Of a stretch of 64,000 nt of DNA, positions 58,381 to 64,000 are shown in pieces (position 1 is the stretch's first letter; each line of letters begins with the position of its first letter). Made by a program: the position numbers and the translations under genes. The DNA is taken from the NCBI GenBank assembly GCA_028015205.1, contig CM051517.1, forward strand, positions 56,171,455 through 56,235,454, read 5' to 3'. The notes under the pieces were generated by a model that was given only the letters and a program-made list of their open reading frames with translations, made no database searches and was not told where the DNA came from. This stretch comes from Mytilisepta virgata. Taxonomy: Eukaryota > Mollusca > Bivalvia > Mytilida > Mytilidae.

Positions 58381-58726
58381 TATATTATTGAATTTCACAT
58401 GTATTTCAGAAAGGAACTTTTAGAGACATGAATGACAAACATCTAAAGTCGTTCTCTGACTCTGCGTCATGATCACAAAAAAGTTTCCAATAAATTTCAA
58501 ATAATTTCGTTGAAGTGTTCTGGGCAGTAAAGAATGAATAAAATAATACAGTATGATTAATTCTTTTAATACAACATTTAATGTACTTATGTCAAATCAC
58601 CTTGTTAACGGTTCTTAATTAGATGACATTTTGTTTATGGACGAGATCAAAAGTTCAATGTAGGATAAAAAACTTAATTCACATAGTTTTTTCACTGACC
58701 CCCCCCCCCCCCCCCGCCCCCCTTCT

Positions 58727-60056
58727 GAAGGATTTTTTCACGGAGATGAAGTGCGCAGATAACAATATCCTCGAAATTCTTCCAAGTGCGGGGATAATTA
58801 GATACTTTAAGACAACTGGCTTATACCGATATTCGCGATTTGATTCGATATACATGTTTTATTAATTCTATTTTCATATAACTAGTTGTTAAGACAATGA
58901 AAACATTAAAATATATATATTTCATTTTTTATTTCCATACGCGAAGATAAATGTATTCATGGTATGATATTGTAAAACTGTACTTAAAACTAAGTATTTC
59001 CAGTTTCCATTCTCTATTCTGTATGTTGCGAAACAGCACATAGGACAATAGAAAACAAAGAAAATAAATGGAAATGGTGAGCTGTCAAAAGGGACATAAA
59101 ACGACTTAAATGTACAAGATCCATAAGCCGAACAAAACCAAATACAAAATCGTAAAAAAAAACAACCAAACTAAAAAGTTGTGTATTATCTACATATAAG
59201 TCGTTTTATGTCCTTTTTGACAGGTTACCATTTCTATTAATTTTCCTTGTTTTAAAAATATACATACCTTGGCTGTAATCTGACATTATCATTAAACTGA
59301 AAGAAGAACAAGGAAGTTTCCAGGTATGTCACGTTAGTTGCTTATTCCCGTTTCCCGTTTCCTGATTCAATAATGAATAATTGGTTACCAGTTCCTTATT
59401 AAAATGCGATGTTTCGGGAAAAAAGTTTGTCAAAATAAGGAAGAAGAAAGGATTTGTTTTGTCTACTTAGACAGGAAAAAGCTCCTAAACACAACCAAAA
59501 TATTATGAATGTTTTTTTTTTAATCTTAACCTACTCATTTATATGAAATTGATGTTGGATCAACAGTGTAACGATAACCCAGAAGCCATTCTTGCGGATG
59601 AATTAATTATGGCGGATTGATTTTTCTCAAACTATTGAATTCCAAATTCCTTGAAAAAAATTATTTGATTCAGAAATAAAGAGAAAAAAATGATTTTGGC
59701 TATAGTAATATATTATTGAATTTCACATGTATTTCAGAAAGGAACTTTTAGAGACATGAATGACAAACATCTAAAGTCGTTCTCTGACTCTGCGTCATGA
59801 TCACAAAAAAGTTTCCAATAAATTTCAAATAATTTCGTTGAAGTGTTCTGGGCAGTAAAGAATGAATAAAATAATACAGTATGATTAATTCTTTTAATAC
59901 AACATTTAATGTACTTATGTCAAATCACCTTGTTAACGGTTCTTAATTAGATGACATTTTGTTTAGGGACGAGATCAAAAGTTCAATGTAGGATAAAAAA
60001 CTTAATTCACATAGTTTTTTCACTGACCCCACCCCCCCCCCCCCCCGCCCCCTTCT
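58727..60056 (+). repeat. Tandem duplication, unit 3 (1,330 bp, with deletion)
   Basis: As unit 1 but lacking 251 bp corresponding to 55,720-55,970, joined at a TTA microhomology near 59,608. The last unit runs into the intact MITE at 59,966-60,310. Confidence 0.92.
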
Positions 60057-60310
60057 TAACCTAATTTGGGAAAAATTGACTGACAATATGGGCATATGCT
60101 TTGAGAGTATACTTTTTGTATCATGGGCCATTTTTTTCCTCAACAATGTATGTTTGTTCTGTATATTGACTTGGACATCACTTGAATCCGTATTTTTCAA
60201 TCCGAAAATCGATGTCGGATAACAAAACTTGCAGTGGTTTTTACCCCACCCCCACCCCAAACTATTTGAATTAAGTTTTTCATCCTACATTGAACTTTTG
60301 ATCGCGTCCC
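59966..60310. mobile_element. 345-bp MITE with TTA target duplication
   Basis: Inverted ends GGGACGAGATCAAAAGTTCA and GGGACGCGATCAAAAGTTCA continue for about 50 bp. TTA flanks both ends (59,963-59,965 and 60,311-60,313), as for PIF/Harbinger. It contains C tracts near 60,030-60,050 and 60,240. Its left part, up to the C tract, is repeated at the end of units 1 and 2. Confidence 0.82.
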
Positions 60311-60590
60311 TTATAACTATAAAAGCATACAATTTAAATCATTATTTCTTCATGTATATACATTTAAGAAATAGTAGTCTCAACATCTTTGGGCACTCGA
60401 TCTTTCTTAAAATCATATTTATCAAAGAGTTATTATTAATAAACAATTAACAATGAACTGATGTAGAAACATCGTGGAAAAGCTGCAGGATAACTCTATA
60501 TTTAATCCTTACTGTTACCCTCAACTAGTAAAAACACTTTCCTCCGCTCCTGCTACAAAAACTCCTCCCCTGTTTCAATTGAACTTTTGT
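60311..60590. other. Spacer upstream of the lectin gene
   Basis: AT-rich, no gene seen. Confidence 0.4.
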
Positions 60591-60607
60591 GACGTCATTT
60601 CCGGTGG
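60591..60607 (+). promoter_or_regulatory. CRE-like and ETS-like sites upstream of the lectin gene
   Basis: TGACGTCA followed at once by TTTCCGGT, in a GC-richer stretch about 270 bases before the first coding exon. A CRE next to an ETS-type site is common in promoters. Use as the lectin promoter is inferred from position only. Confidence 0.4.
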
Positions 60608-60866
60608 ACGACCCACCACATGATCCACCTGGCTCCTTAAATGTGAGTTGAAAAGTTTCAATACATTTCCGTATTTGTTCTTTGTATGCTACCAGATGAA
60701 ACTTTAAATAAGATGTACAAATAGTAGGAAGCATCAATATAAGCTCTCGCTGGAAAAGTTTCACACGATTGCCAAGTGATGTTTGTTTTTTTCTTCAATT
60801 TTTTTGTCATTTTATTTTATTTGTTGACTGTTCAAACAGCATATATTCATATCTTTTTTTTTACAG

Positions 60867-63250
60867 AAAATGAAGATTAGTTCAATCATCAACATTTTAA
60901 CCATAATGGTTGCTGCGCAAGGTAGAATCTTTAATATTCAATATTAATTTTTTTTCTGCAATGTAATTTTTTTATCCATAAAATCGTCGATCTGTTTGGT
61001 AATCTGTTTCAAAATCCTTTTCTATTTCCCCGGTTATATATACATTTCTCCTATTCTTGACGTGTTTAATCAGTGGGATAAAAATACATAATATCTTTAA
61101 CCACTTCCCCATGATTAAATTTCTGCATTGGAATTCCTGCGGTTTTTTCTACGTTTAATGGAAAGATAAAATATAGAACTTCCTAAATGGCGTTCATGTA
61201 AAAAAAAAAAATGCGTAGCAACGGCATTTTCCTGAGGTTTTTGTTGAAAATCATAGAAGAAACAGATTCTCCTTCAATTTACTCGTGAGTTATAGAATTT
61301 CTCCACCCTCAATAGTTAAATTTTAGATCTTAACAGGTTCGCTAAAGCTCGCGTGTTGAAAATAAAAAAAAATAACTATCTCGGGAGGAGAAATTCCATT
61401 ACTCACTCGTACCTGAAGGAGAATCTATATTTACATGTATGTGTAGTTTAAATATCTACACACGTTCAACATTGTAGGCCTTGAGCGCAACTAATGGGTC
61501 ATAAATAGACGAAATGTGCACGCCTTGTGAATCCAAATTAATATTAAAGAACTTACTAATTAACGGATTTTTCTCATACGAAAATTTTCGTGAGGTTTTT
61601 GTTGAAAATCATAGAAGAAACAGATTCGCCTTCAATTTACTGGTGAGTTATAGAATTTCTCCACCCTCGATAGTTAAATTTTAGATTTTGACTGGCTCGC
61701 TAAAGCTCGCGGGTTGAAAATCAAAAATTTAACTATCTCGGATGGAGAAATTCCATTACTCACTCGTACCTGAAGGAGAATCTATATTTACATGTATGTG
61801 TAGTTTAAATATCAACACACGTTCAACATTTTAGGCCTTGAGCGCAACTAATGGGTCGTAAATAGACGAAATGTGCACGCCTTGTGAATCCAAATAAATA
61901 TTAAAGAACTTACTAATTAACGGATTTTTCTCATACGAAGATTTTCGTGAGGTTTTTGTTGAAAATCATAGAAGAAACAGATTCGCCTTCAATTTACTGG
62001 TGAGTTATAGAATTTCTCCACCCGCGATAGTTAAATTTTAGATTTTAACTGGCTCGCTAAAGCTCGCGTGTTGAAAATCAAAAAGTTAACTATCTCGGAT
62101 GGAGAAATTCCATACCTCACTCGTACCTGAAGGAGAATCTATTTACATGTGTAATATCTACAAGCGTTCAACATTTTAGGCATTGAGCACGACTGATGAG
62201 TCGTAAATCGACGAAATGTGCACGTCTTGTGCATCAAAATAAATATTAAAGAATTTACTAATTAACGGATTTTCCTCATGCGAACAAAATCATATGATAG
62301 AGAATCCTAATAATTTACGAACGAGGCTATGATTGTCACACAATGCATCTTTCATTGTACAAGTGTACTATTTAATTTGTAGAAATGTCTTCTCACAATG
62401 TGAATGATGATGGATATACCTTGGTCTATCATCAACAACAAGAAGACTATCAGTCAGCCAGCAATATATGTAGAAGTCATGGCGGGACACTTCCAATAAT
62501 CAATAACCATATTGTCCACGAAATAATGGCAGATATTCCGCCATTAAAGTAAGTTGGATGGCTTTGGTCATAACGAAAGCAAGATATTACAATGAATTGA
62601 TAAGTTGCAGTGTTTCCTTTTAATGGTTATATTTTCTTCGCAAACAAAATAAATGTTTTTATTTTATCTTTTTTAGGGGGAAAAAGGGGGGGTGGTGCGA
62701 CGTTGTTCTGCAACATTAGTTTTTTTGTCTTGTTATTTAATTCGTTTGCCTTTAACGTTAGCAAGGACAAGGGAAATATTAAATGATGAATAATATTTTG
62801 TGTGGCAATGAATTTAGAAAGCTTTCGATATATATTCCATTTCTAATCAATATATTTTCTATTTTTCGGAAGTACTAGACCACTGATTTGTATCAAGCTA
62901 ATTCAAACTGTGTATTTTACAGAAACATCAGTATATGGATAGGGTTAACATATGTCAACGAATCTTGGATGTGGGAAGACGGGACACCGCTTACAACTTC
63001 ACAAAGGCCACGCTGGACAAGGCAGTCTAGTGTGTGTGTATCGACACTTATAGAAACAGAATCGCTGTTAGAAGTTACTGCCTGCAATAAAAAGCTTCCG
63101 TTTTTCTGTCAATATAAATCAGGTCATAACAATATTCATAGGAGTACAAACGTTTTTATTGTTGCAAATATAATTGAATATAAAGATTATAAATATTATT
63201 GCTTAGTCATTACACTGAAGAGGTTAGTTAAAACAAAGAAGTGTAAATAA
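60867..63250 (+). CDS. Secreted C-type-lectin-like protein, three coding exons
   Basis: Exon 1 is 60,867-60,921 (ATG at 60,870), exon 2 62,383-62,548 and exon 3 62,923-63,250. All introns have AG/GT ends (TTTACAG, CAAG/GTAGAA, TTTGTAG, AAA/GTAAGT, TTTTACAG) and the split codons stay in frame, giving 181 residues. Residues 1-17 form a signal peptide (MKISSIINILTIMVAAQ). Exons 2-3 form a C-type lectin fold: NICRSHGGTLPII, then ISIWIGLTY, WMWEDG, SVCVS and TACNKKLPFFCQY. The four usual cysteines are present. The Ca-binding EPN/QPD and WND motifs are not (SQRPRW and LLEVTACN stand there), so calcium-dependent sugar binding is doubtful. Residues after FFCQYKS may be a read-through tail, since TCAG/GTCATA is a possible weak donor at 63,121. 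A 5' UTR exon must lie upstream. The gene probably encodes an extracellular recognition protein. Confidence 0.82.
61228..62285. repeat. 2.9 tandem copies of a 358-bp repeat in intron 1
   Basis: GAGGTTTTTGTTGAAAATCA recurs at 61,234, 61,592 and 61,950. Each unit contains a fold-back: AGATTCTCCTTCAATTTACT and GAATTTCTCCACCC pair with GAGGAGAAATTCC and TGAAGGAGAATCT, around a GCTCGCTAAAGCTCGCG middle. The units are close in sequence, so the array is recent. Confidence 0.9.
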
Positions 63251-64000
63251 TGGTTATTGAATATAAAATTCAATTCTAAAATACGCAATTCACCATCCTG
63301 ATCATTGTATTATTACTTTCCACTATATAATGCCTTTACTGTAAGCTTGACAAAGAAAAGTTAAGTTGAGTTAATTTTTCTTGGATCTGAAAGAAAGATT
63401 ACGAATTTTAATCAAATACATTTCTTCAGTTTAATTGGTTTATTTGAACAATTTCACTTTTACGTGTTGATCAAAGAAAAAAAATGTAAAAATGCATGTT
63501 AAAGAAGAATTTAGCCCTAAAAAGCATTAATTTTTAATGAACGAACGTCAATCCAATATATATAAGATGTAAGTTAAATGGCACGAATACCTCATAAATG
63601 TTTACTTTGGATACGTCATAGTTACATAGAAATGAAAGAATATATGGGGTAAATTTCGATGAAACAACACACTTGGCCCCAGTTTCAAAAACTTTCATAG
63701 GACTGCGACCGAGACTGGTTCCAGAACATCAATAGAAAAATATACTAAAGACAGCGGAAATCAGCTCACACTTACACTAATCGTACGGATATTTGTCAAA
63801 CGGGGCAATGAATCAGACTAAAAAAAGTACAAAAAGAGGTAACCGCCCAGCCTTCAACAAACTGGATAGCTAGCTACTTATTGTACTCTATAAAATACAT
63901 TGTGGAAAAAAATCAGTCAAAACTCAATAATGTCTATACGTATTTTATGTAATATCTTTTACCAGTTGACAGTTTTTTAAACCTTTAATGTTTTATTATT
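63251..64000. other. 3' flank of the lectin gene with a diverged repeat
   Basis: The segment 63,675-63,815 (GCCCCAGTTTCAAAAACTTT and, at the far end, GTCAAACGGGGC) is a diverged relative of 18,440-18,560 and has inverted-end character. No further gene was recognised, although an extra lectin exon could lie beyond 64,000. Confidence 0.5.

Larger units (their letters stand above)
56416..58726 (+). repeat. Tandem duplication, unit 2 (2,311 bp, with insertion)
   Basis: Nearly identical to unit 1, plus about 738 bp inserted at 57,643-58,380. Ends in a C tract and CCTTCT at 58,726. Confidence 0.92.

Noticed and set aside
60229..60450. 73-codon plus-strand frame across the MITE end
   Set aside because: Begins within the MITE and translates its inverted end; no evidence of a gene.

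Overview
The window looks like nuclear DNA from an animal, most likely a bivalve mollusc and probably a mussel (inference). The DNA is AT-rich and gene-poor, with split genes, GT-AG introns and TTTATT/AATAAA-type poly(A) signals. It is packed with fold-back elements, TIR elements and short tandem repeats carrying GGACGGACGG tails. The gene families present (Mab-21/cGAS-like nucleotidyltransferases, C-type lectins, DUF3504 tyrosine recombinases, FLYWCH) are ones known to be expanded in bivalves. Nothing bacterial is present: no operons, no Shine-Dalgarno sites and no CRISPR.

Layout. 0-2.3 kb: a decayed L1-like LINE. 2.6-5.9 kb: a 3.3-kb element with inverted ends, a TA target duplication and about nine copies of a 16-bp motif. 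6.4-7.6 kb: a tyrosine recombinase (DUF3504/Crypton-like) interrupted by a single amber codon. 8-11 kb: composite tandem repeats. 11.4 kb: a MITE with TAA target duplication. 12.0-17.0 kb: a very young LTR retrotransposon whose pol runs protease-integrase and then breaks off at the first residues of reverse transcriptase. This is the Gmr1-type domain order, with RT/RNase H removed. 17-34 kb: mostly non-coding, with several fold-backs, a 1.2-kb hAT-like element (8-bp target duplication) carrying a small ORF and a nested fold-back, a TTAA MITE and a TATG microsatellite.

34-53 kb: a segmental duplication carrying two paralogous, minus-strand cGAS-like/Mab-21-like genes with a TPR-like C-terminal half (36,985-38,930 and 48,368-50,314). 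Copy A has a SINE in its 3' flank, and copy B shows the empty site. Copy B has a 2.4-kb repeat block in its 5' region and seems to lack the short first exon predicted for copy A. Amino-acid differences cluster around the nucleotidyltransferase active site, while the middle of the protein is almost unchanged. This is the most interesting biology in the window: a young pair of candidate innate-immune sensors that appear to be diversifying. The ~160-bp satellite units around them come in both orientations.

53-60 kb: a frameshifted FLYWCH-like fragment, then a three-unit tandem duplication (~1.57-kb unit). The middle unit carries a retroelement 3' end with an RT remnant, and the last unit a 251-bp deletion. 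60.8-63.3 kb: a three-exon secreted C-type-lectin-like gene on the plus strand with a 358-bp tandem repeat in intron 1.

Only three genes look intact: the two nucleotidyltransferases and the lectin. All three are of innate-immunity type. The rest is transposons and their debris. All calls were made by reading; no database search was possible.
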